Below, piece by piece: positions 25,776-33,841 of a DNA stretch of 61,973 nt. Position 1 is the stretch's first letter; every line of letters begins with the position of its first letter. The notes beneath the pieces are model-generated. The model made no database searches, was not told the origin of the DNA, and saw only the letters and a list, made by a program, of their open reading frames with translations. Origin of the DNA: Legionella steelei (GTDB lineage: Bacteria > Pseudomonadota > Gammaproteobacteria > Legionellales > Legionellaceae); assembly GCF_001468005.1 (NCBI RefSeq), contig NZ_LNYY01000002.1:1-61973 (forward strand). The letters run 5' to 3'. The translations under genes and the position numbers were made by a program.

Positions 25776-27238
25776 ACAAAAAATTAATTGCTCTTGCACT
25801 CATTACTCTGATTCTAGGCGTTGTTCTTGGACGATGGACCACTAACACCACCGTGTCCCAAAAGGATAAAAAACCCATGTATTGGATTGATGCCATGGAG
25901 CCAACCATTCACTACCCAGGACCTGGAACATCACGTATGGGTATGGAGTTAACTCCTGTCTATGCGGAGGAACATCAGAATGAGGCAACAGTACACATCT
26001 CACCTGCCGTTATTAATAATTTAGGCATTCGCCTTGCGCCCGTAGTACAAACCAATTTAGCAAAAACAATGGATACCATAGGCTATGTAGAGCCTAATGA
26101 GAATCAAATTGGTCACATTCACACTTATGCCGATGGTTGGGTAAAAAACCTAGTGGTTAAAACAATGGGTGAACCAGTAAAAAAAGGCCAACTCCTATTA
26201 CAATATTATTCTCCCCAGTTGGTCACTGCTCAAGAAGAATATTTGATCGCTTTAGAAAGTAAAAATCCTGTCTTAATCAATGCATCCTATAAAAAATTAC
26301 AAGCCTTACACATCTCTGAACAACAAATTCAAGAAATCAAAACAACCCGCAAGGCCAATCAATTAGTGGCTATCTATGCGCCTCAAGAGGGGATTGTGGC
26401 CCAGCTGAATATTCGTGAAGGCATGCGAGTAACCCCCGATACGGAGATGATGAGTCTTGTAGACCTCGCTAGTGTATGGATGATTGCCCAGATTTTTGAA
26501 GAACAAGCCAATTGGGTCCATATCGGCGACTGTGCAACAGCAAAAATATCTGCTTTTCCACAACAACAATGGAAAGGTGCTGTAGAGTATATTTATCCGC
26601 AATTAGATCCCACAACCCGCACTGTTAAAGTCAGATTTCGCTTTGAAAATCCGGATGGCCAGTTAAAACCTAATATGTATGTCAGTATTGTCATTCTGAC
26701 ACAACCTAAAACCAATGTGCTCAATATTCCCCTTGAGGCATTAATTAGAAATAGTCAAGGCGATCGAGTGATTGTTGCCTTAGGTCAAGGACGATTTGAA
26801 GTCCGCCCTGTAACAATAGGGATGGAAGCAGAAAATCAAGTGGAAATTATCTCAGGACTAAAGCGTGGGGAGGAGGTAGTCATCTCCGGGCAATTTCTTC
26901 TGGACTCCGAATCTAATTTAAAAACTGGACTTGAACGGCTACAAACACCTAAAAAGAACATGAGTGACCAAGTATCTGCTGCATCAGCGGATACAATAAT
27001 TAGGGGATTGGGAACTATAAAAGAAGTGAACCCAACCAAGCATTCTTTAACGATACAGCACGATGCCATACCTACTTTAAATTGGCCTGCAATGAAAATG
27101 AATTTTCCAGTGTCACCAGAAATTGTGTTGGATGATTTTAAAATCGGAGACTTAATTCAATTTGATTTAGAAAAAAAGAACACTGATTTTATGATTACGA
27201 AGATAAAAAAACTACCCAAGGACGATCACTCTAAATGA
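25772..27238 (+). CDS. cusB: CusB-like periplasmic adaptor with C-terminal CusF domain
   Basis: 488 residues. An N-terminal membrane anchor (residues 3-20) precedes a short metal-binding motif region, MYWIDAMEPTIHYPGPG then RMGMELTPVY. The adaptor hairpin, lipoyl and barrel domains follow (GWVKNLVVKTMGEPVKKGQL, VAIYAPQEGIVAQLNI, VWMIAQIFEEQANWV). The last 80 residues are a CusF-like copper/silver-binding domain with the diagnostic LNWPAMKMNF (Trp and two Met) and an upstream His. It links the CusA pump to an outer-membrane channel and could hand Cu(I)/Ag(I) to it. It overlaps both the truncated channel gene and cusA. Confidence 0.92.
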   Translation: MNKKLIALALITLILGVVLGRWTTNTTVSQKDKKPMYWIDAMEPTIHYPGPGTSRMGMELTPVYAEEHQNEATVHISPAVINNLGIRLAPVVQTNLAKTMDTIGYVEPNENQIGHIHTYADGWVKNLVVKTMGEPVKKGQLLLQYYSPQLVTAQEEYLIALESKNPVLINASYKKLQALHISEQQIQEIKTTRKANQLVAIYAPQEGIVAQLNIREGMRVTPDTEMMSLVDLASVWMIAQIFEEQANWVHIGDCATAKISAFPQQQWKGAVEYIYPQLDPTTRTVKVRFRFENPDGQLKPNMYVSIVILTQPKTNVLNIPLEALIRNSQGDRVIVALGQGRFEVRPVTIGMEAENQVEIISGLKRGEEVVISGQFLLDSESNLKTGLERLQTPKKNMSDQVSAASADTIIRGLGTIKEVNPTKHSLTIQHDAIPTLNWPAMKMNFPVSPEIVLDDFKIGDLIQFDLEKKNTDFMITKIKKLPKDDHSK

Positions 27239-30200
27239 TAGCTGCCATTATTCGCTGGTCTATTAAAAATCGCTTTTTAACTTTACTGATGACCGGCATG
27301 CTCATACTCGGCGGCATTTATACAGTGAAACATACTGTAGTCGATGCCATTCCTGATTTGTCTGATGTGCAAGTCATCTTAAAAACGGAGTTTCCGGGAC
27401 AAGCCCCTCAAATAGTTGAAGATCAAGTGACTTATCCCTTAACTACCGCGATGCTCTCAGTACCCGGTGCTGTGACTGTACGAGGTGAATCCGGTTTTGG
27501 GGTGTCTTATGTGTATGTTATTTTCCAAGATGGAGTTGATTTGTATTGGGCTCGCTCTCGCGTTTTGGAATATCTAAGTCAAATTGCCAATCGTCTGCCT
27601 CCGGGAGCCCAACCCTCTTTAGGTCCTGATGCAACCGGTGTGGGCTGGGTGTACGAATATGCATTAGTCGATCGCACAGGAACTCGTGATCTCGCACAAT
27701 TAACCAGTTTACAAAATTGGTTTTTAAAATACGAATTACAAAAAGTACCCGGTGTGGCTGAAGTAGCCACCGCAGGAGGAATGGTTAAGCAATATCAAAT
27801 AACTTTAGATCCCGATCGTTTACGCGCCTACGGATTAACTCTTGCACAAGTCAAACAAGCCATTGTGCGTGGTAATCGTGAAGCAGGAGGCTCTGCCATT
27901 GAAGTAGGAGAAGCCGAATACATGATACGTGCTAAAGGGTATCTAAACTCCATAAAAGATATGGAACAAATTCCAGTGGGACTTGGCAAAAATGGCATTC
28001 CTATCTTATTACAAGAAGTCGCTCAGGTGCAGTTAGGCCCACAAATGCGCCGGGGTATCACCGAACTCAATGGTCAAGGTGAAGCTGTAGGCGGCATTAT
28101 CGTCATGCGTTTTGGGCAAAACGCCATGCAAACCATAGCCCATGTCAAAGAAAAACTAAAGCTATTGCAAGCCAGTTTACCCAAAGGGGTAGAGATTATT
28201 ACAACGTATGATCGCGCCAACTTAATTCAACGTGCCATTAATACTTTAAAAGACAAATTGATTGAGGAATTTATTGTTGTTTCGCTCATTTGTGTTGTCT
28301 TTTTATTTCATTTTCGTTCTTCATTAATTATTGTCATAAGCCTTCCTATTGGCATTTTATTGGCGCTAATGGTCATGCACCTTCAAGGCATTAATGCCAA
28401 CATCATGTCTCTAGGAGGTATTGCCATAGCCATTGGTGCTATGGTTGATGCCGCGATTGTCATGATTGAAAACGCCCATAAACATCTTGAACATAACGTT
28501 CTTACAGAAATGAATCGCTGGCACATCATGGAGCAAGCAGCTCTCGAGGTTGGACCTCCTTTATTTTTTTCCTTACTGATTATTACCATTAGTTTTCTAC
28601 CCGTGTTCACCTTGCAAGCGCAAGAAGGACGATTATTCGCGCCTCTTGCCTATACCAAAACCTATGCCATGGCCGCTGCTGCAATGCTCTCCATTACTTT
28701 AGTCCCCGCACTTATGGGATATCTCATTCGAGGCAAAATCAGACAAGAACATGAAAATCCGGTTAACCGTTTCTTGCTAGCCCTTTATCAACCCGTGTTA
28801 CACGCCAGTTTAAATGCTCCAAAAATGGTTTTAGCCGGAGCCACTCTGATTGTTGTTCTGGGTTTTTTACCCTTTCATTATCTGGGTAATGAGTTTATGC
28901 CCGAACTGGATGAAGGGGATTTGCTCTATATGCCAACAACATTCCCGGGGATTTCCATCGGCAAGGCACAACAACTGCTGCAACAGACGGATAAACTCAT
29001 CGCGACTATTCCGGAGGTCAAAACAGTATTTGGTAAAATAGGCAGAGCAGAAACTGCAACCGACCCAGCCCCCTTATCGATGGTTGAAACAACCATTCAA
29101 TTTAAGCCCAAAGATGAATGGCGCCCAGGTTTGACCATGGACAAGTTACGCGAGGAACTGTCTTTACGCCTTAAGTTGCCTGGACTGTCGAACGCTTGGG
29201 TCATGCCGATCAAAACTCGCATTGACATGTTAGCCACAGGAATAAAAACTCCTGTGGGGATTAAAATTGCAGGTCCTGACTTAAACACCATTCAATCTAT
29301 TGGAGAACAACTCGAAAGTATCTTAAAAAGCATACCTGGTACCACGTCTGTTTTTGCAGAGCGAGTCGCAAGCAGTCATTACATCTTTATTGACATTAAC
29401 CGCCTTAAAGCGGCCCGTTATGGATTAAATATTGAAGACATTCAAGAAATTATTGAAACAGCTGTTGGTGGCATGAATGTAACTCAAACGATTGAAGGAC
29501 GAGAACGTTATCCTGTGAACCTGCGCTATCCGCGTGACATTCGTGACTCTTTAGAAAAACTTCGTTTACTGCCTATTGTCACACCTACAGGTGCCACGAT
29601 TCCGTTAAGTGAAGTCGCTTCTGTCTCGATTACAGAAGGACCTGACATGATTCGCAGTGAAAATGCACGGCTTAATGGGTGGGTATATATTGATATCGCC
29701 GGACGCGATTTAGGCTCTTATGTTCAAGAAGCACAAAATGCCGTTCAGAGCCAAGTAAAACTACCAGCAGGTTATTCATTAACCTGGTCTGGTCAATATG
29801 AATACTTAGAACGTGCCAAACAACGTCTCACTTTAGTTGCACCTTTAACCTTAGCAATTATTGCTTTTCTGTTATACCTTAATTTTGGTCGCTTAGGCGA
29901 AGTCTTGATTATCTTAGGAACATTGCCCTTAGCATTAGTTGGTGGGGTTTGGCTTTTATATTTATTAGGCTATCACCTATCTGTCGCAGTGGGCATTGGG
30001 TTTATTGCTTTAGCTGGGGTGGCCGCAGAAACCGGAGTCATCATGCTCGTATTTCTTAATCAAGCTTTGGAAAAAGTAAGGCTTGAGGCGTTACAGCAAC
30101 AGCGTGCCCTGACTCAAGCAGATGTTTTTGATGCGGTAGTGGCAGGAGCCCTGCTTAGGCTTCGCCCAAAAATAATGACGGTCACAGCAATTATCGGTGG

Positions 30201-30357
30201 TCTATTACCGATCATGCTATTAAGCGGTACAGGCTCTGAAGTGATGAGACGCATTGCGGCCCCAATGGTTGGAGGCATGCTCAGTGCAACCGTACTTACT
30301 TTGATTGTTATTCCAGTGGTTTATCTACTTTGGCAGCAAAGAAAATATAATAAATAA
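27235..30357 (+). CDS. cusA: CusA-type Cu(I)/Ag(I) RND efflux pump
   Basis: 1040 residues, full length for a heavy-metal RND pump. The N-terminus has the first membrane helix and DAIPDLSDVQV. The TM4 signature is AIGAMVDAAIVMIENAHK, which fits the HME4 (copper/silver) subtype rather than the HME1 (zinc/cobalt) type seen at 44589. Two large periplasmic loops (PEVKTVFGKIGRAETATDP among them) and twelve membrane helices are apparent. It exports monovalent copper or silver by proton exchange, acting with the CusB-like adaptor, whose gene overlaps by four bases (ATGA). Confidence 0.94.
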   Translation: MIAAIIRWSIKNRFLTLLMTGMLILGGIYTVKHTVVDAIPDLSDVQVILKTEFPGQAPQIVEDQVTYPLTTAMLSVPGAVTVRGESGFGVSYVYVIFQDGVDLYWARSRVLEYLSQIANRLPPGAQPSLGPDATGVGWVYEYALVDRTGTRDLAQLTSLQNWFLKYELQKVPGVAEVATAGGMVKQYQITLDPDRLRAYGLTLAQVKQAIVRGNREAGGSAIEVGEAEYMIRAKGYLNSIKDMEQIPVGLGKNGIPILLQEVAQVQLGPQMRRGITELNGQGEAVGGIIVMRFGQNAMQTIAHVKEKLKLLQASLPKGVEIITTYDRANLIQRAINTLKDKLIEEFIVVSLICVVFLFHFRSSLIIVISLPIGILLALMVMHLQGINANIMSLGGIAIAIGAMVDAAIVMIENAHKHLEHNVLTEMNRWHIMEQAALEVGPPLFFSLLIITISFLPVFTLQAQEGRLFAPLAYTKTYAMAAAAMLSITLVPALMGYLIRGKIRQEHENPVNRFLLALYQPVLHASLNAPKMVLAGATLIVVLGFLPFHYLGNEFMPELDEGDLLYMPTTFPGISIGKAQQLLQQTDKLIATIPEVKTVFGKIGRAETATDPAPLSMVETTIQFKPKDEWRPGLTMDKLREELSLRLKLPGLSNAWVMPIKTRIDMLATGIKTPVGIKIAGPDLNTIQSIGEQLESILKSIPGTTSVFAERVASSHYIFIDINRLKAARYGLNIEDIQEIIETAVGGMNVTQTIEGRERYPVNLRYPRDIRDSLEKLRLLPIVTPTGATIPLSEVASVSITEGPDMIRSENARLNGWVYIDIAGRDLGSYVQEAQNAVQSQVKLPAGYSLTWSGQYEYLERAKQRLTLVAPLTLAIIAFLLYLNFGRLGEVLIILGTLPLALVGGVWLLYLLGYHLSVAVGIGFIALAGVAAETGVIMLVFLNQALEKVRLEALQQQRALTQADVFDAVVAGALLRLRPKIMTVTAIIGGLLPIMLLSGTGSEVMRRIAAPMVGGMLSATVLTLIVIPVVYLLWQQRKYNK

Positions 30358-30456
30358 TGAATGACAAAAAAGTTATCTGACTGTTTTTTTAAATACTGCA
30401 GTCGATGGTCCCAGGCGGCGGTTGCTGAAGAAGTTGGACTTTGTAAGGAGTTACTT

Positions 30457-30908
30457 ATGAATAAAGCTATTTGTTTAATTACCCTTTTTATTATAACAGG
30501 CACCATAATGGGTTGCGTGCCAAGACATGTAGAGCCAGGTGCTAAAAACATCACTATTCTCTATGACAAAAATACTCAGCATTTAAATGATTGTAAGTTT
30601 CTGGGAAAAATATCAGGCAAGGATGTACACGGTATGACACTTCAACGCTCATGGGGATTGGAAAAAATCTCAAAAACGATGATGTCAATTTTCTTAAAAG
30701 CGAAGGGGACAAATTAAATGCTAATGTTGTTGTGTTTGAAAAACATCAAACCTTGATTAAACGATTCCATACATGGAGCCTAAATCGACATACGGAGATT
30801 AGCATCCATTCTATTGAAAGAAGTGCCTATCGATACTCTTCACAAATAATGCTCACAATCAAACAATTGAATACCATGAATCATTCGGTTTATTGTCCGT
30901 TATCATAG
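30457..30908 (+). pseudogene. Frameshifted DUF4156-like lipoprotein
   Basis: Translation begins at ATG 30457 after AAGGAG. It gives a lipoprotein signal ending TIMGC, then a DUF4156-like core (ITILYDKNTQHLNDCKFLGK). Near 30660, at an A-rich run, the frame is lost. The continuing family-like sequence (DDVNFLKSEGDKLNANVVVF) is in another frame starting around 30651. Intact DUF4156 proteins keep both halves in one frame. A single-base indel in the A6 run at about 30661-30666 would explain it; a sequencing error cannot be excluded. Confidence 0.65.
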
Positions 30909-31098
30909 AAAACAATGGAGAATATTGGTGTTAGCAATGAGATAATTTGTTGATCGCATTGAAGCAACTCATCATTTTGTTGAGGTTCAATGAGATTGAT
31001 GGTTAACCGAATGTTTTGATAAAATTCGGTAGGTTAGTAGAGCAATCTTCTCTTGCTTATTATACAATTTATGCTCTTAATGAGAAGGCCACGATGAA

Positions 31099-32346
31099 AT
31101 GCGAACCCATTATTTTTATTTAGTTTTATTACTATTGACATCCATTGTTCCTGTAAATACTTATGCAGAATCAATTACTGCATCCCAACATCCTATTGAT
31201 GAGGACAAAACCATCAATGAAACGTTCTCTCTTTTAAATGATCGTGGCGTAGCTTATGCCGTAGGTCATGAGGCACCCAAAAATAACGTTGAAGCCGTGA
31301 AGCGCTTTCGCCAAGCTGCCAAACATGGATTACCCGTGGCGCAACGTAACCTTGGCATTATGTACGCATTCGGTAAAGGCGTACCGCAAAGCGATCTGAA
31401 AGCCGCTGTATATTTTCGTAAAGCAGCGGAACAAGGGGATGTCATAGCCCAGCTAAATCTTGGTGTGATGTGTGTTACTGGAAAAGGGGTCGCAAAAAAT
31501 GAAAGCGAAGCAGTGACATGGTTTCGTAAAGCAGCACATCAAGGATTACCGATAGCGCAACGCAATCTAGGCCTCATGTATGGCATGGGTAAGGGGATAA
31601 AACAAAATTATACTAAAGCGTTTGCGTGGTTTCGCAAAGCAGCGCAGCAAGGAGAGCCTATCGCGCAACTTGATCTTGCAGCAATGTATGTTGATGGAAA
31701 AGGAGTACAACAAAGTGATACGGAAGCCTTCTCATGGTTTCGAAAGGCAGCAGTACAAGGGGAGAAGATGGCTCAACTTCATCTTGGCTTCATGTATGCA
31801 CAGGGTAAAGGGGTCCAGCAAAATGAACTTGAAGCAACACAGTGGATTAGTAAAGCGGCACAACAAGGATTGGCTTTAGCGCAATTCAACTTAGGTACAC
31901 GGTATGCAGAGGGCTTGGGGATTGAGCAAGACGATGCAAACGCCGTGACATGGTTTCGTAAAGCGGCAGAACAAGGAAATGTTTTGGCTCAACGCAGCCT
32001 TGCGATTATGTTCTCTACTGGACGAGGCATTCAGCAAAGTGATGTGGATGCGGTTAAGTGGTTTAAGCAGGCAGCACAACAAGGAGATTTAGTTGCCGAG
32101 TACAATCTTGGGGTGAAATACATCACGGGTAAAGGTGTTGCTCAAAATGATTCGAAAGCCGTTGCCTATTTTCGCAGGGCAGCGGAACGGGGGTTTCCCG
32201 AAGCCCAGTATGCCCTTGCTGCCGTATACCATGATGGGGTAGGAGTTGAGAAAAATGATACTGAAGCGATGAAGTGGCTTCGAAAAGCCGCTCAGCAAGG
32301 AAATGCTAGTGCGCGAATACGATTAAATGCTTTGGAGCAAGGGTAA
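31099..32346 (+). CDS. Sel1-repeat (SLR) periplasmic protein
   Basis: 415 residues. A signal peptide (residues 1-24, ending VNTYA) precedes ten near-perfect 36-residue Sel1-like repeats with the pattern [26 protein letters not shown]. The repeats fold into a helical solenoid used for protein-protein contacts. Legionella SLR proteins such as LpnE and EnhC influence host-cell entry; that is family knowledge and no specific orthology is claimed. The underlying DNA is a 108-bp tandem repeat, so copy number may vary. A possible ribosome site GAGAAGG lies 10 bp before the chosen ATG. Confidence 0.9.
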   Translation: MRTHYFYLVLLLLTSIVPVNTYAESITASQHPIDEDKTINETFSLLNDRGVAYAVGHEAPKNNVEAVKRFRQAAKHGLPVAQRNLGIMYAFGKGVPQSDLKAAVYFRKAAEQGDVIAQLNLGVMCVTGKGVAKNESEAVTWFRKAAHQGLPIAQRNLGLMYGMGKGIKQNYTKAFAWFRKAAQQGEPIAQLDLAAMYVDGKGVQQSDTEAFSWFRKAAVQGEKMAQLHLGFMYAQGKGVQQNELEATQWISKAAQQGLALAQFNLGTRYAEGLGIEQDDANAVTWFRKAAEQGNVLAQRSLAIMFSTGRGIQQSDVDAVKWFKQAAQQGDLVAEYNLGVKYITGKGVAQNDSKAVAYFRRAAERGFPEAQYALAAVYHDGVGVEKNDTEAMKWLRKAAQQGNASARIRLNALEQG

Positions 32347-32380
32347 ATCCGTACTACTTTTTATCATTAGGATGATTGAG

Positions 32381-32587
32381 ATGACCGATAAAATACGCGG
32401 AAGGGTAAAATGGTTTAATAAAGACAAAGGATTTGGCTTTATTGAGAGCAGCGGCAAAGATTATTTTGTTCATTTTAGTGCCATTCAAGGGAGTGGCTTT
32501 AAAAACCTTTTTGAAGGAGCTCGTGTTTTATTTAAAATTAGCAAAGACCAGAAAGGTTTACAGGCCGAAGAAGTTGAGGTTACTTAA
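32381..32587 (+). CDS. Cold-shock domain protein
   Basis: 68 residues. [15 protein letters not shown] and DYFVHFSAI are the RNP1 and RNP2 RNA-binding motifs of CspA-family proteins, and the length is standard. The ATG at 32381 is preceded by AGGATGATTGAG. An open frame extends further upstream, but only from this ATG is the family pattern followed. It binds single-stranded RNA or DNA as a chaperone or antiterminator. It sits between the Sel1 gene and the PhaB-like gene on the same strand. Confidence 0.93.
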   Translation: MTDKIRGRVKWFNKDKGFGFIESSGKDYFVHFSAIQGSGFKNLFEGARVLFKISKDQKGLQAEEVEVT

Positions 32588-32645
32588 CAATTCATTTATT
32601 TTCTTATCCGAAAATGAATAACCATTCAAAACAAAGGAGTTGTTT

Positions 32646-33386
32646 ATGAAACGAATGACAGCAGTGGTAACAGGAGGTACAGGTGGGATAGGTTCTGCCA
32701 TATGCCAGCGCCTTGCGGCTGATTACCAAGTCATTGCATGTTATTTTAAAAATGGCAAACATGACGAAGCAAAACGATGGCAAGAAAGTCAGAGAGAGGC
32801 AGGTTATGATGTAGATATCCTCTATGGTGATACCACTCAATTTGCTGATTGTGAAAAACTCACCGATTTATTGAAGGAGCGCTATGGACGCATCGATGTT
32901 TTAGTCAATAATGCGGGCATCACCTGTGATACGACCTTAAAAAAAATGACTTCATTACAATGGCAACAGGTTATTGATGCTAATTTGACCAGTGTCTTTA
33001 ATATGACGCGCAATGTGTTACCTAACATGCTTGAGCAAGGATGTGGTCGAATTATTAGCATTTCATCAATTAATGGACGCAAGGGGCAATTTGGTCAATG
33101 TAATTATGCAGCCACCAAAGCAGCCTTATTTGGTTTTAGCAAAAGCTTAGCCCAGGAAGTGGCAAGTAAAGGAATTACGGTGAATACCATCTCTCCAGGC
33201 TACATTGAAACGCCGATGCTTTGTGCGATGAAAGAGGACATATTAAAGTCTATCATTACACACATTCCAGTAGGCCGTTTAGGCACGCCGCAAGAGATTG
33301 CCAATGCCGTGGCGTTCTTGTCTTCTTCAGAATCCGGGTTTATTACAGGTGCCAATCTTGATATTAATGGAGGGCAATACATGTAG
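32646..33386 (+). CDS. phaB: Short-chain dehydrogenase, PhaB/FabG-like (3-ketoacyl-CoA reductase)
   Basis: 246 residues. The NAD(P)-binding loop is VVTGGTGGIGSAI, NNAG is in VLVNNAGITCDTTLKKM, and the catalytic Ser, Tyr and Lys are in IISISSINGRKGQ and CNYAATKAAL. The stretch ITCDTTLKKMTSLQWQQVI and the YIETPML region favour acetoacetyl-CoA reductase (PhbB/PhaB) over FabG. It would make 3-hydroxybutyryl-CoA for polyhydroxybutyrate, the storage polymer of Legionella. The ATG at 32646 follows AAAGGAG at ideal spacing. No other pha gene is nearby. Confidence 0.85.
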   Translation: MKRMTAVVTGGTGGIGSAICQRLAADYQVIACYFKNGKHDEAKRWQESQREAGYDVDILYGDTTQFADCEKLTDLLKERYGRIDVLVNNAGITCDTTLKKMTSLQWQQVIDANLTSVFNMTRNVLPNMLEQGCGRIISISSINGRKGQFGQCNYAATKAALFGFSKSLAQEVASKGITVNTISPGYIETPMLCAMKEDILKSIITHIPVGRLGTPQEIANAVAFLSSSESGFITGANLDINGGQYM

Positions 33387-33459
33387 ATGTCCTACTAATT
33401 GGGATGAGTTGCTGATTTTCGGTGAGTCAGGACTTTGCATCATGCGCCAATTTTCGTTT

Positions 33460-33690
33460 TTAGCCGTTTGGCTCCTCAGCGCAGTTTTCGCCATCATGTA
33501 GCTTTGGTTTTTCCGAAAAACTAAAGCGCATCGTATCAAAAGCAATGACTTTAATGAGCTTATTTGCCTTTGTTGCCTGTACAAAGCTTCCTACTGGACT
33601 CATTGTATCCTTGGCGTGAGAAAAAGATGAATTAATACCAATCTCTGATAAGAAGCCTGTCAAAATAATTATTCTGCATAATGCCACCAT
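33460..33690 (-). pseudogene. Truncated cupredoxin-like protein
   Basis: The 76-residue frame starts with a signal-peptide-like segment, then KANKLIKVIAFDTMRFSFSE, which resembles the first strand of small copper-binding cupredoxins (the I-A-x-D-T-M-R-F motif). The copper-ligand half (His, Cys, His, Met) is absent, and sequence after about residue 65 is no longer family-like. It lies among copper genes, so a decayed periplasmic copper protein is plausible. It could also be noise. Confidence 0.4.
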
Positions 33691-33841
33691 CCTATTTAAA
33701 AACCTTTATAATCCATTTTAAATTAACATTAATTTATAAATTAGGAATGGAGTATAGTGCGCTCCACAGTGCACACTATACCCGTTTCTGCCCTAGGAAA
33801 TCGCAGTTAAAAAATTCCAAGAATAAATGGCAGCTCCTTTC

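Noticed and set aside
31200-32346. 108-bp periodic DNA considered as a non-coding satellite
   Set aside because: It encodes ten in-frame Sel1 repeats in a protein with a signal peptide.
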